Shown here one piece after another: positions 1 to 7,730 of a stretch of 64,000 nt of DNA. The translations under genes and the position numbers were made by a program. Below the pieces are notes generated by a model. That model was not told the origin of the DNA, did not search any database, and saw only the letters and a list, made by a program, of their open reading frames with translations. The first letter of the stretch is position 1, and each line of letters opens with the position of its first letter. Origin of the DNA: Gemmatimonadota bacterium (GTDB lineage: Bacteria > Gemmatimonadota > Gemmatimonadetes > Longimicrobiales > Gaopeijiaceae); contig JAPPGM010000161.1 of assembly GCA_028874995.1 (NCBI GenBank), positions 1 to 64,000 of the forward strand, in the 5' to 3' direction.

Positions 1-53
1 AGAGCAGACGGCTGTTAACCGTCGGGTCGCAGGTTCGAGTCCTGCCGCGGGAG
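1..53 (+). tRNA. tRNA-Asn (GTT), 5' end outside window
   Basis: The 3' two thirds of a tRNA are present. The anticodon stem is bases 7-11 paired with 19-23, and the seven-base loop carries anticodon GTT at 14-16. A five-base variable loop (24-28) follows. The T stem is 29-33 paired with 41-45, with a TTCGAGT loop. The 3' acceptor strand is 46-52 and the discriminator is G53. The D-arm 5' half and the 5' acceptor strand lie outside the window. CCA is not encoded. Confidence 0.9.
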
Positions 54-70
54 TTTGCAGAGATAGGGCT

Positions 71-469
71 TCACGGTGTCGCCTCGATTCGTGATCGAAT
101 CCAGTCGCCTACCGCTTGCTCGTCCAACGTTCCGGCCGCCAATCCCACCATCTTCTCGACCACTTCGTCCTCCGGCGCAACGAACGCGGATCCGTTGAGG
201 CCGAGGAAGATGGCGCCCGTCAGAAACGCGACCCGCTTGTTTCCGTCCCGGAATGGATGACCGGCGCAGATCCCGAAGACGTAGCAGGCGGCCAGGTGTG
301 CAAGATCGGTCTCGGGCTCGTAGCTCCACCGGTGCCTGGCTCGGGCCAGCGCAGCTTCCAGGGCGTTGTCGTCCCGAATGCCGATCAGGCCGCCGTGTTC
401 GCGGATCTGGTCGAGTTGGACGGCCTCGATGACCAGCCGGGGGATCCACCGAGGCTCCGGCCGCGTCAC
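71..469 (-). CDS. doc: Doc-type Fic-family toxin (death on curing)
   Basis: The 132-residue protein has the usual Doc length and contains the Fic core motif HPFRDGNKR. The Lys in place of the usual Gly (DGNK) is the Doc signature. In the characterised family the fold transfers phosphate from ATP to EF-Tu and stops translation. The start is a GTG at 469-467 that overlaps the antitoxin stop (GTGA), so the two genes are probably translationally coupled. All core motif residues are intact, so the toxin looks active. It lies just after the tRNA, on the opposite strand. The family call is firm; the target is known only from homologues. Confidence 0.9.
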   Translation of the reverse strand: MTRPEPRWIPRLVIEAVQLDQIREHGGLIGIRDDNALEAALARARHRWSYEPETDLAHLAACYVFGICAGHPFRDGNKRVAFLTGAIFLGLNGSAFVAPEDEVVEKMVGLAAGTLDEQAVGDWIRSRIEATP

Positions 470-693
470 TTCGCGAGTTCTCTAAGGGCCCTCCGGTATT
501 GCTTCTGGGCGGTGGCCGCCAGCGCGAGTCCTTCTTCCACATCCGGATCGTAAGGGGTCAACAGTATCCCGTTTGTGGTCTCAACGGCCAATACGTCGTC
601 ACCTGCCTCGAGGTGCAGACGTTCCGCCATGTCCTTCGGCAGGGTGGCCCCAACGGAGCCCCCCATTCGGCGCAGCTTCACATTTCGGACCAT
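466..693 (-). CDS. AbrB/MazE-type antitoxin of the Doc toxin
   Basis: A 75-residue protein with an N-terminal SpoVT-AbrB swapped-hairpin DNA-binding region (KLRRMGGSVGATLPKDMAERL) and a basic C-terminal tail ending in RALRELAK, the part expected to bind the toxin. The ATG at 693 was chosen because GGAGAAGGG precedes it at good spacing; a longer reading frame to 807 has no such site. The gene precedes doc and overlaps it by 4 bases. Antitoxins of this type normally bind their own promoter and neutralise the toxin. Classical Doc pairs with Phd, but AbrB-type partners are also known for Doc-like toxins. Confidence 0.82.
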   Translation of the reverse strand: MVRNVKLRRMGGSVGATLPKDMAERLHLEAGDDVLAVETTNGILLTPYDPDVEEGLALAATAQKQYRRALRELAK

Positions 694-867
694 GTTTCCC
701 TTCTCCGGTGAATAGCACTCCAATGCTACTGGATTCCGGTTTGGCCGACAAGTGACACCGAACCCTCGTGGGGGGAGGGAACGAGCCATTGCGGTGTCGG
801 TAGCCACCCGGAGGGCGCCACCCTATTCTCACCCTCCCCACGCAACGCCCCGCACGCCGGAGGAAAC

Positions 868-3800
868 ATGCCACGCCCACTGTCCCCTCTTCCCTTCCAG
901 GCCCTCCTCTTGGCCTCCGTCGCCCTCCTCCTCCTCCCCCTCCCCACCCTCGCCCAGGACACCGGCGCGGACGACCCCGCCAAGTGGGACGTCACCTTAG
1001 CCCGGGGCGAGACCCGCGAGATCGACTTCGAGACCGACGAGGGCACCTGGATGTCCGTCGACATCTCTCCCGACGGGCAGTGGATCGTCTTCGACCTCCT
1101 CGCACACGTCTACCGCGTCCCCGCGGGCGGCGGCCGGGCCGAGTGCCTCACCCAGGAGAGCGGCGTCGCGGTCAACTATCACCCGAAGTACTCGCCGGAC
1201 GGACGCCACATCGCTTTCGTCTCCGACCGGAAGGGCCAGACCAATCTCTGGGTGATGGACGCGGACGGTTCGAACCCGCGCCAGGTGCAGTCCAGCCAGG
1301 ACACGCGGGTCACCATGCCCGAATGGACCGCGGACGGAGAGTACATCCTGGTCGCGCAGGGCGGCGCCATCTGGATGTATCACCGAGACGGGGGGACGGG
1401 GATCGAGGTGGTGTCGTCCGAGGGGGGATCGGCGTCGTGGCCCTCCACTTCGACCGACGGACGCTACGTGTACTACCATGTCCGCACCCCGGGTTCGACC
1501 GTACCCTGGGCGGTGGACCAGGTGGACGGCGAAGTGGTGCGCGACGTGCTGCAGGGGACGATGAACCTGCGCCGCATGGACCTGGAGACGGGGGACGTGA
1601 TCCGGGTGACGAGCGGGATTCCATCGCGGCAGTACAGGCTCTCGGGTGGCGGGGGACTGGGCGGCGAGATCTCGCCCGACGGCCGCTACGTCGCCTTCGC
1701 GCGCCGGCTTCCCGACGCGACGATCGAGTGGAAGGGACACGAGTTCGGACCCAGCACGGCGCTCTGGATCCGCGACCTGGAGACCGGTGCGGAGCGGATC
1801 GCGATGGACCCCATCACGCAGGACATGTCCGAGGGGATGAAGGTCATCCGGTTGTTGCCCGGGTACGCGTGGGCGCCCGACGGCGCCTCGATCGTGATCT
1901 CGCAGGGTGGCAAGCTGCGGCGCCTCGACGTGGCCAGCGGCGAAGTCGCGACCATCCCCTTCACGGCGCGGGTGCACCGCGTCATCTCGGAGCAGGCTTA
2001 CCAGGCCTTCCGGATCGACGACGGGCCGGTTCCGGTGACGTTCACGCGCTGGCAGACGGGGTCACCTGACGGGTCAAAGCTGGCCTTCACCGCCGGAGGG
2101 CGCGTCTGGATCATGGATCTGCCGGACGGGACGCCGCGGCGGCTCACCGCCGATGCGGAGAAGCGCTTTGAGTACGCCCCGTCCTGGTCCCCCGACAGCC
2201 GGTCGCTGGCCTACACCACCGTCGACGAGAACGGAACCGGCCAAGTGATGCGCATCGGTGCCGATGGGAGCGATCCCCGCCAGGTGAGCAGCGAACAGGG
2301 CGAATACGCCCACACCCAGTGGAGCCCGGACGGCGCGGAGATCCTGGCCACGCGCGGCTCCGGCGCGACGGTCCGCTACCGTTCAGTGGCCCACAACCCC
2401 TGGTACGACCTGGTGCTCTTTCCAGCCCACGGGCCCGGCGGGGGCGCCGAAACGGGCGACGAGACCGCGGGCGGGACCCCCGGCCAACTCGTGGTCCGCG
2501 TTCCCGGCAACTCGCTGCCGACCCGCACCCAGTTCGTGCGCGGATCCTTCGGTCCGGAGGGACGCATCTACTACCGCATCTTGGGCGACTCCACGCGCCT
2601 CGTGTCGGTCGCTCGCGACGGCACCGACCGCCGCACCCACCTCGTCCTCCCCTGGGCCGACGAGATCATGATCTCACCCGACGGCCGCCACGCCGCCTTC
2701 AACGAGGGTGACAACGCGTACCTGGTGCCGGTCCCCGGCCCGATCGGCGGCGAGTCCGTCCCGGTCGCCAAGAAGAACGGCAAGCTCCCCGTGCGGCAGC
2801 TCAGCACACAGGGCGGCATCTTCCCCGGCTGGCGCGACGCGAACACGGTCGAGTTCGGCAACGCGGCGAGCTATTACACACACAATGTGGAAGCGGAGAC
2901 GACCGACACCTTCAGGATCGGCCTCCAGCTTCCGCGCGGTTCGCTGGCACCCGGCACCGTCGCCATCACCGGCGCGCGCATCATCACCCTCGAGAATCGG
3001 CAGGTCATCGACAACGGCGCGCTGGTTGCCACGGATGGCCGGATCACCTGCATCGCGGCAATGGCGGAATGTGACACCTCGGCGGCCGACTACACCATTG
3101 ACGGAGCCGGCAAGACCGTAATCCCCGGCTTCATCGACATGCACTCGCACTTTTTCCGCGAATACCGGGGGATCATTCCGCCCAACGCCTTCGAGATGGC
3201 GGTCGCGCTGGCGTACGGCGTCACCACCAACCTCGACAACTCGCAGTGGTCGCAGGATGTCTTCCCCGCGGCGCAGATGATCGAGGCAGGCGTTCTGGTC
3301 GGCCCCCGCACCTACACTACCGGCGACCCCCTCTACCGTGGCGACGGCGGACGACGCAACGAGCTGACCAGCTATGAGGCCACCGAGGACGAGGTCGCGC
3401 GGTTGCAGTCGTGGGGCGCAGTGTCGCTCAAGCAGTACCTGCAGCCCCGCCGCGACCAGCGCCAGTGGGTGTCGGACATTGCGCGGAAACGGGGGCTGAT
3501 GGTGACCTCGGAGGGGAGCGACCTGGCCTTCAACCTGGGCATGATCATGGACGGCCAGACCGCGTGGGAACACCCGATCAGCTACGTGCCGATGTACTCC
3601 GACGCGGCTCGCTTCTTCGGGCGCGCCGAGACGGTCTATTCGCCCACCTTCGTGGTCGGCGGACCGGGTCCCTGGAACGACGAATGGTTCTTCCAGGAGA
3701 CCGAGGTGTGGCGGGACGAGAAACTCCGGCTGTGGATGCCATGGAAGCAGCTGGTTCCGCATTCGCGCCGGGTCTTCAAGCGCCCGCGCACCGACTACAG

Positions 3801-4218
3801 CTTCCCCATGGTGGCCCAGATCCTGGCCGACTGGATGGCAGAAGGCGCCCGTGGAGCCATTGGTGCGCACGGGCAGCAACATGGCCTGGCGTCCCACTGG
3901 GAAGTGTGGATGGCCGCCGAGGCAATGGGGCCGATGGGCGCGCTCGAGCTGGCAAGCGTCGAGGGCGCGTATTTCCTGGGTACCACGGAGGACGTGGGTT
4001 CGCTCGCGGCCGGCAAGCTGGCCGACCTGATCGTCCTCAACTCCAATCCGCTCGACGACATCCGGAACACCACCGACATCATGCTTGTAATGAAGGGCGG
4101 GATCCTCTACGACGGGATGACGCTCGACGAGCTGTGGCCGAACGCGCGGCCGTACGGTGCACGTCCCTGGTTGCACGAAGAGGTTTGGAGGGCGGGGCCG
4201 CGGCCGGTTAACCGGTAG
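868..4218 (+). CDS. Secreted PD40/TolB-like propeller-amidohydrolase fusion
   Basis: An exported protein of 1116 residues. The start ATG has a GGAGG 5 bases upstream and opens a signal peptide ending near ALAQD (about residue 31). Residues about 60-480 hold repeated PD40/TolB-like propeller blades of the type SPDGRxIAFVSD. An amidohydrolase metal-dependent hydrolase domain follows from about residue 680, with the metal-binding HSH at 759-761 after VIPGFIDM and the family's C-terminal signature GSLAAGKLADLIVLNSNP near 1050. The family hydrolyses amide or ester bonds; the propeller may gate or present the substrate. Substrate is unknown. A paralogue of the same architecture lies at 51604-55005. 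It is probably transcribed alone or with the next small gene. Confidence 0.88.
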   Translation: MPRPLSPLPFQALLLASVALLLLPLPTLAQDTGADDPAKWDVTLARGETREIDFETDEGTWMSVDISPDGQWIVFDLLAHVYRVPAGGGRAECLTQESGVAVNYHPKYSPDGRHIAFVSDRKGQTNLWVMDADGSNPRQVQSSQDTRVTMPEWTADGEYILVAQGGAIWMYHRDGGTGIEVVSSEGGSASWPSTSTDGRYVYYHVRTPGSTVPWAVDQVDGEVVRDVLQGTMNLRRMDLETGDVIRVTSGIPSRQYRLSGGGGLGGEISPDGRYVAFARRLPDATIEWKGHEFGPSTALWIRDLETGAERIAMDPITQDMSEGMKVIRLLPGYAWAPDGASIVISQGGKLRRLDVASGEVATIPFTARVHRVISEQAYQAFRIDDGPVPVTFTRWQTGSPDGSKLAFTAGGRVWIMDLPDGTPRRLTADAEKRFEYAPSWSPDSRSLAYTTVDENGTGQVMRIGADGSDPRQVSSEQGEYAHTQWSPDGAEILATRGSGATVRYRSVAHNPWYDLVLFPAHGPGGGAETGDETAGGTPGQLVVRVPGNSLPTRTQFVRGSFGPEGRIYYRILGDSTRLVSVARDGTDRRTHLVLPWADEIMISPDGRHAAFNEGDNAYLVPVPGPIGGESVPVAKKNGKLPVRQLSTQGGIFPGWRDANTVEFGNAASYYTHNVEAETTDTFRIGLQLPRGSLAPGTVAITGARIITLENRQVIDNGALVATDGRITCIAAMAECDTSAADYTIDGAGKTVIPGFIDMHSHFFREYRGIIPPNAFEMAVALAYGVTTNLDNSQWSQDVFPAAQMIEAGVLVGPRTYTTGDPLYRGDGGRRNELTSYEATEDEVARLQSWGAVSLKQYLQPRRDQRQWVSDIARKRGLMVTSEGSDLAFNLGMIMDGQTAWEHPISYVPMYSDAARFFGRAETVYSPTFVVGGPGPWNDEWFFQETEVWRDEKLRLWMPWKQLVPHSRRVFKRPRTDYSFPMVAQILADWMAEGARGAIGAHGQQHGLASHWEVWMAAEAMGPMGALELASVEGAYFLGTTEDVGSLAAGKLADLIVLNSNPLDDIRNTTDIMLVMKGGILYDGMTLDELWPNARPYGARPWLHEEVWRAGPRPVNR

Positions 4219-4241
4219 GATGAACCGTGGGGAGCGGGCTC

Positions 4242-4750
4242 ATGAAGCAAGCGACGCATCAAAACCGTCGGACGATCGCGACCCGTTTTGCCAGACCGAT
4301 TTGGTCGCCACTGACGGTCCTCGGGCTTGCAGTGTGCATCTCCCCCGACGACCCCGCGCCCGAGTCCTTCCCGGACATCGTCGTCGCGCGGCCGGGCGAC
4401 ACTCTGGCCGTCTTCCCCCCGCCCGGCGATACATCGGTGGTCCTGGCCCGGGTGATGTGCGCCAGCGACTCGCGGAGGTCGAAGTCGAGCCCGACGCGCA
4501 GCTCAGGCCGTTTCACCGGGTCGAAATGGTGGGGGAAAGGCTCTGGACTGTTTCGGTCGGGATGGTGGACCCTGTCGCGTTCAGCATACCGCTGGCCGAT
4601 GGGGAGCCCTCGATCAGGGTGCTGGCGGAAGGACTCAACAGGTGGAGGGAAGGACTACGGGTCCTGGACGTCATTGTGCTCGATGACCGTATGATCGTCG
4701 CGAGGGATATCGAGGTGATGATCCTGGAGTGGTCGGCGGAATCGGGGTGA
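4242..4750 (+). pseudogene. Frameshifted small secreted protein, unknown family
   Basis: An ATG at 4242 preceded by GGGGAGC starts a basic, hydrophobic N-terminus resembling a signal peptide, then a Pro/Asp-rich stretch up to about 4455. That frame then becomes arginine/serine-rich. From about 4460 the coding-like sequence continues in another frame (RLAEVEVEPDAQLRPFHRVE and onwards) to a TGA at 4748-4750. The total length is consistent with one missing or two extra bases. I do not recognise the family. It could be a pseudogene or a sequencing error; the two halves read naturally as one protein of about 168 residues. Confidence 0.5.
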
Positions 4751-4792
4751 CCTGTGCCATCCCCGCCGACTCCGGCCCATCGGAAGAGACGC

Positions 4793-6031
4793 ATGATTCC
4801 CGGAGCTTTCACAGGTAGCCTTGCTTGCGCCGCAGTCCAGACCGCCCGGGGCCGCTACAGGAAATTCAGTCGAGGGGTGCTTGCGACCCACTCAGCCGCC
4901 CTGATGCTCGTGCCGTCACCTGCGGCCACCGCAGGCCAGGACCAGCCACGAACCGTCCTGCCTGAGTGGCACTTGGCGTCCCCCCGCCTCGAGTTCGGCC
5001 TGACAACCGACTTGCTCCACGGCGTTACCGATGCCGCACTCTTCGACGATGGCACCCTGGCCATCGCCGATGCCGGAAACTACCGGGTCGTGCTCGTGTC
5101 CGAAGAGGGCAACCTGATTCGCGTTCTGGGAAGAGAGGGCGAAGGTCCCGGCGAGTTTGCCAGTCTCGCGAGAATCTTCCATGGAGGCGGCGACACGCTC
5201 GTCACCCACGACTGGAGGAGGACACGCGCCGCCATCTGGACGCTTGGAAGCGTGGAGCCGTTCGATTTCAGGTTGCCGATGATCGGTGACTACCAACCCT
5301 CCGTTGATGGGGCCGTAAACGGATCCACACTGCTCCTGCGAACCTCGGAATACGAACACTCCGGCCCGGATCGATTGTACGCATCTGAATCAGTGATCGC
5401 GCTGCACAGGCCGCGTTTGGGCTCGACCACGACGATTGAACGGCGGCCGGGGCAGTACAACTATCTGATCACTGAAGGGTTTGGCAGCGGTGGAACAGGC
5501 CGAACAACGTACAGCATGCCATTCCTCAGCACGGCGCATTTTGCGACGGCCGGGCCCCACTACGGAGTGATTCCGCTGGACAGCACGGTGCTGCTCGTCT
5601 CTACCCTGCCGACCCTGCAACGGCGACGTGTACCGCTGCCGATTCCCCCCCGGCCGCTCACCATCGATGTCGTAAGGCACACCAGGGATTCCCTTCTTTC
5701 CGGCTTCCAGTCCTCGCAGTGGCCCGGGGCCGCGCGCCGGATTCGCCGGGTGTACAGCGATGATTTTCCACTTCCCGACTACGGTCCGGCAGTGCGCCGC
5801 CTCCTGGCGTTTGGTGGCCGTTTCTGGGTCGAACCCCACCGCCAGGCGACCGAAGAATACACTCGGTGGCTCGTGGTCGACCCGGATGCGGGTGCGGTAG
5901 TCGCCGAGGTCAACGTACCGGCCGCGGAGAGGCTTCTCTCGGGGAGCGAGCATTCGGTCGTGCTTCTGACGCGTACGCCGATGGACGAGGAATTCGTGCG
6001 GGTGCGTGACATCGAGCGGCCTTCAGGCTGA
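4793..6031 (+). CDS. Exported six-bladed beta-propeller protein
   Basis: About 412 residues from ATG 4793; a GTG at 4754 would add 13 residues and the choice is uncertain. The N-terminus is basic with a short hydrophobic stretch ending near PAATAGQD, a probable signal peptide. The body has NHL-like blades, including DAGNYRVVLVSEEGNLIRVL followed by GREGEGPGEF, the signature seen in several propeller proteins of this window. Such proteins are thought to be extracytoplasmic binding scaffolds, and no enzymatic motif is visible. It follows the frameshifted small gene by about 40 bases and may be cotranscribed with it. Confidence 0.7.
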   Translation: MIPGAFTGSLACAAVQTARGRYRKFSRGVLATHSAALMLVPSPAATAGQDQPRTVLPEWHLASPRLEFGLTTDLLHGVTDAALFDDGTLAIADAGNYRVVLVSEEGNLIRVLGREGEGPGEFASLARIFHGGGDTLVTHDWRRTRAAIWTLGSVEPFDFRLPMIGDYQPSVDGAVNGSTLLLRTSEYEHSGPDRLYASESVIALHRPRLGSTTTIERRPGQYNYLITEGFGSGGTGRTTYSMPFLSTAHFATAGPHYGVIPLDSTVLLVSTLPTLQRRRVPLPIPPRPLTIDVVRHTRDSLLSGFQSSQWPGAARRIRRVYSDDFPLPDYGPAVRRLLAFGGRFWVEPHRQATEEYTRWLVVDPDAGAVVAEVNVPAAERLLSGSEHSVVLLTRTPMDEEFVRVRDIERPSG

Positions 6032-6046
6032 CCCGCGAACCACTGA

Positions 6047-6697
6047 TCAGGGGCGTCTGGCGGTCGTCTGGCCGACACTGTCTGGCCATCGAGCCTGTCC
6101 GCCCCCGGGCCGCCGGGCGAATCGATTGATCCACCGGACGAGGTCGGCCCGCCGGATGCGGGTGGCGTGGAGCGCGCGTGCCATCTCGTAAAGCGAGATA
6201 CCGGCGCAGGTGCGAAGGTCCATGAAGCGGGGGGCTGTGACGGCGCTCAGGAGATGCGTGAGCATCGGACGGTCGTGGTCCGATAGATGGGTGGAGCGGA
6301 ACATGCGGGCGAGACGGGGGCCGTCGGGGCGGTTTGCGATGCCCGCGAGGTAAAGGCCGGAGAGATCGGCGAGGTAGGCGTGGGCGGCTCGTTGCCCGTC
6401 CGGTGGGAGGATGCGGAGCTGGGCGCGGGGATAGGCCCACCAGGAGAGCGGCAGGGGGTCCAGGGGTGTGGTGCGTTCCACCCGGCAGTGGTGGACGGTG
6501 GTGGGCTTGCCCGGCCCACCGATCATGGAGCCGTGCGGTCCGAGGCCTGCGGCGACGGGATCGCCCCCGCGGAGGACGCAATGGTCGAAGAGGCGGCGCT
6601 CATAGCGGGCGATGAGTTCCTCGTCGCTGGGAACGCGGTGAGGGTTGCGGGCAGGTGGGTCGAAGTAGTAGGCGCGGACCAGGTCGTAGTCGATCAT
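6047..6697 (-). CDS. Hypothetical protein, third gene of the AbiEii-like cassette
   Basis: A 216-residue protein beginning MIDYDLVRAYYFDPPARNPH. It is rich in Arg, His and Trp, has no signal peptide or membrane segment, and I do not recognise its family. It starts 13 bases after the stop of the nucleotidyltransferase gene; an upstream ATG at 6775 would instead overlap that gene by 65 bases. Neither start has a strong ribosome-binding site, so coupling is likely. Its position suggests it belongs to the same defence or toxin-antitoxin unit, possibly as antitoxin or accessory protein. That role is inference. It converges with the propeller gene ending at 6031. Confidence 0.6.
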   Translation of the reverse strand: MIDYDLVRAYYFDPPARNPHRVPSDEELIARYERRLFDHCVLRGGDPVAAGLGPHGSMIGGPGKPTTVHHCRVERTTPLDPLPLSWWAYPRAQLRILPPDGQRAAHAYLADLSGLYLAGIANRPDGPRLARMFRSTHLSDHDRPMLTHLLSAVTAPRFMDLRTCAGISLYEMARALHATRIRRADLVRWINRFARRPGGGQARWPDSVGQTTARRP

Positions 6698-6710
6698 GTG
6701 CGGCTGTGGG

Positions 6711-7430
6711 TCAGCGTCCGGGAATGGGACCAGGCGGGCGCCGGGGGCCGGCCCCGCGGTCGCGAAGGTGGTCATGAACGAGCTGGCGGACAATAGCGGG
6801 GGCCTGCTTTTCGAGCCGGGGATCCGCGGGATCAAGTAGGGGGGCGAGTTCGGAACCGCCTTCGGCGTGGTCCTCGAAGGCGACAAGGATGTCGGCGAGC
6901 TCGTTCCGGCGCGCCGCTCGGAACGCCTGGTCGAGCTCGGCCGGGTCGTGACGGTTGGCCCAGGCGATGTCGTACAGGTCATGCGACAGGATGGTCCGTC
7001 GCTGAGCCATGCGGAAAACGGGCTTCTTTCCGAGGATTTCGTTGGTGGTCTCCAGGGGCAGTCTGGTGCCGCAGACGGTGTCGGGAGAACGGGGTTCGGG
7101 GGTGAGAGCGCCAGGGTTGATGGTGATGTGCCCGTCGAGTCCGTGGAAACTGACGTAGGTGTCGTCTCTCCCGATGGCGAGGCGCGAGACAGAGGCCCTG
7201 GCGGTGAGATCGAGGGTGAAGCGGCCGCCGGTTGTCCAGTGAAAGTGGCGATAGCGATCGGGTTCGACGAAGAGGCCCACGTCGATGCTGCGCCGGTGCG
7301 CCCAGCGCGCGGCCAGCGCGGTACCGCCGCCGAAACGCATGTTCTGCTCACCGCCGAACGCTCGGGCGAGCGGCTCGAGGACAGCGCGAAAGAGCTCGCG
7401 GGGACCGCGCGGCAAATCAAGCTCGGCCAT
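6711..7430 (-). CDS. AbiEii/AbiGii-type nucleotidyltransferase toxin-like protein
   Basis: A 239-residue protein. Near residue 30 it has the family fingerprint FGGGTALAARWAHRRSIDVG and then LFVEP. Further on it has EILGKKPVFRMAQRR and DLYDIAW, matching the Lys and Asp-Leu-Tyr-Asp motifs of AbiEii proteins. In that family a DxD pair coordinates the metal for NTP transfer. Here the second Asp is Gly (codon GGC, rev-comp of about 7278-7280), so activity may be lost or altered. The ATG at 7430 shares one base with the stop of the upstream small frame. Family assignment is good; activity is doubtful. Confidence 0.78.
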   Translation of the reverse strand: MAELDLPRGPRELFRAVLEPLARAFGGEQNMRFGGGTALAARWAHRRSIDVGLFVEPDRYRHFHWTTGGRFTLDLTARASVSRLAIGRDDTYVSFHGLDGHITINPGALTPEPRSPDTVCGTRLPLETTNEILGKKPVFRMAQRRTILSHDLYDIAWANRHDPAELDQAFRAARRNELADILVAFEDHAEGGSELAPLLDPADPRLEKQAPAIVRQLVHDHLRDRGAGPRRPPGPIPGR

Positions 7431-7585
7431 CAGCAGTCCGTGGATAAAGCCCGGCGAGCCCCGAGAGCGGCGAGGCGCTCCACGATGTTGCAGGTGACCT
7501 TCCTGGCCAGGCGGGTGTTGAGGGGCCGGAGGAAGGGAATTGGTGGTGGGGAAAAGCGGACGAGCGGAGCGGGCAGAGCGGTCAT
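7430..7585 (-). CDS. Small upstream protein of the AbiEii-like cassette
   Basis: A short reading frame of about 51 residues from ATG 7585 (or 58 from ATG 7606) whose TGA overlaps the ATG of the nucleotidyltransferase gene by one base. The C-terminal half, NTRLARKVTCNIVERLAALG, reads as a basic amphipathic helix. The tight overlap is the main evidence that it is expressed. AbiEii-type toxins are usually preceded by an antitoxin gene; this frame sits in that place but is far shorter than AbiEi and I see no helix-turn-helix. It could be a minimal antitoxin, a leader or a truncated remnant. Confidence 0.4.
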   Translation of the reverse strand: MTALPAPLVRFSPPPIPFLRPLNTRLARKVTCNIVERLAALGARRALSTDC

Positions 7586-7730
7586 GGGTACGCCTACGAT
7601 AGTCATCTTCGCGCTGACCTGCGAACCTTCTTCCGGCGAGTCGGCGAAGGGTTTCCGAACCGGTTGCGCCGCCCCGATCCCGTTGGCTACCATGCCGTTC
7701 CCGATCATCCAGTCTCACCAGGAGTGACCC

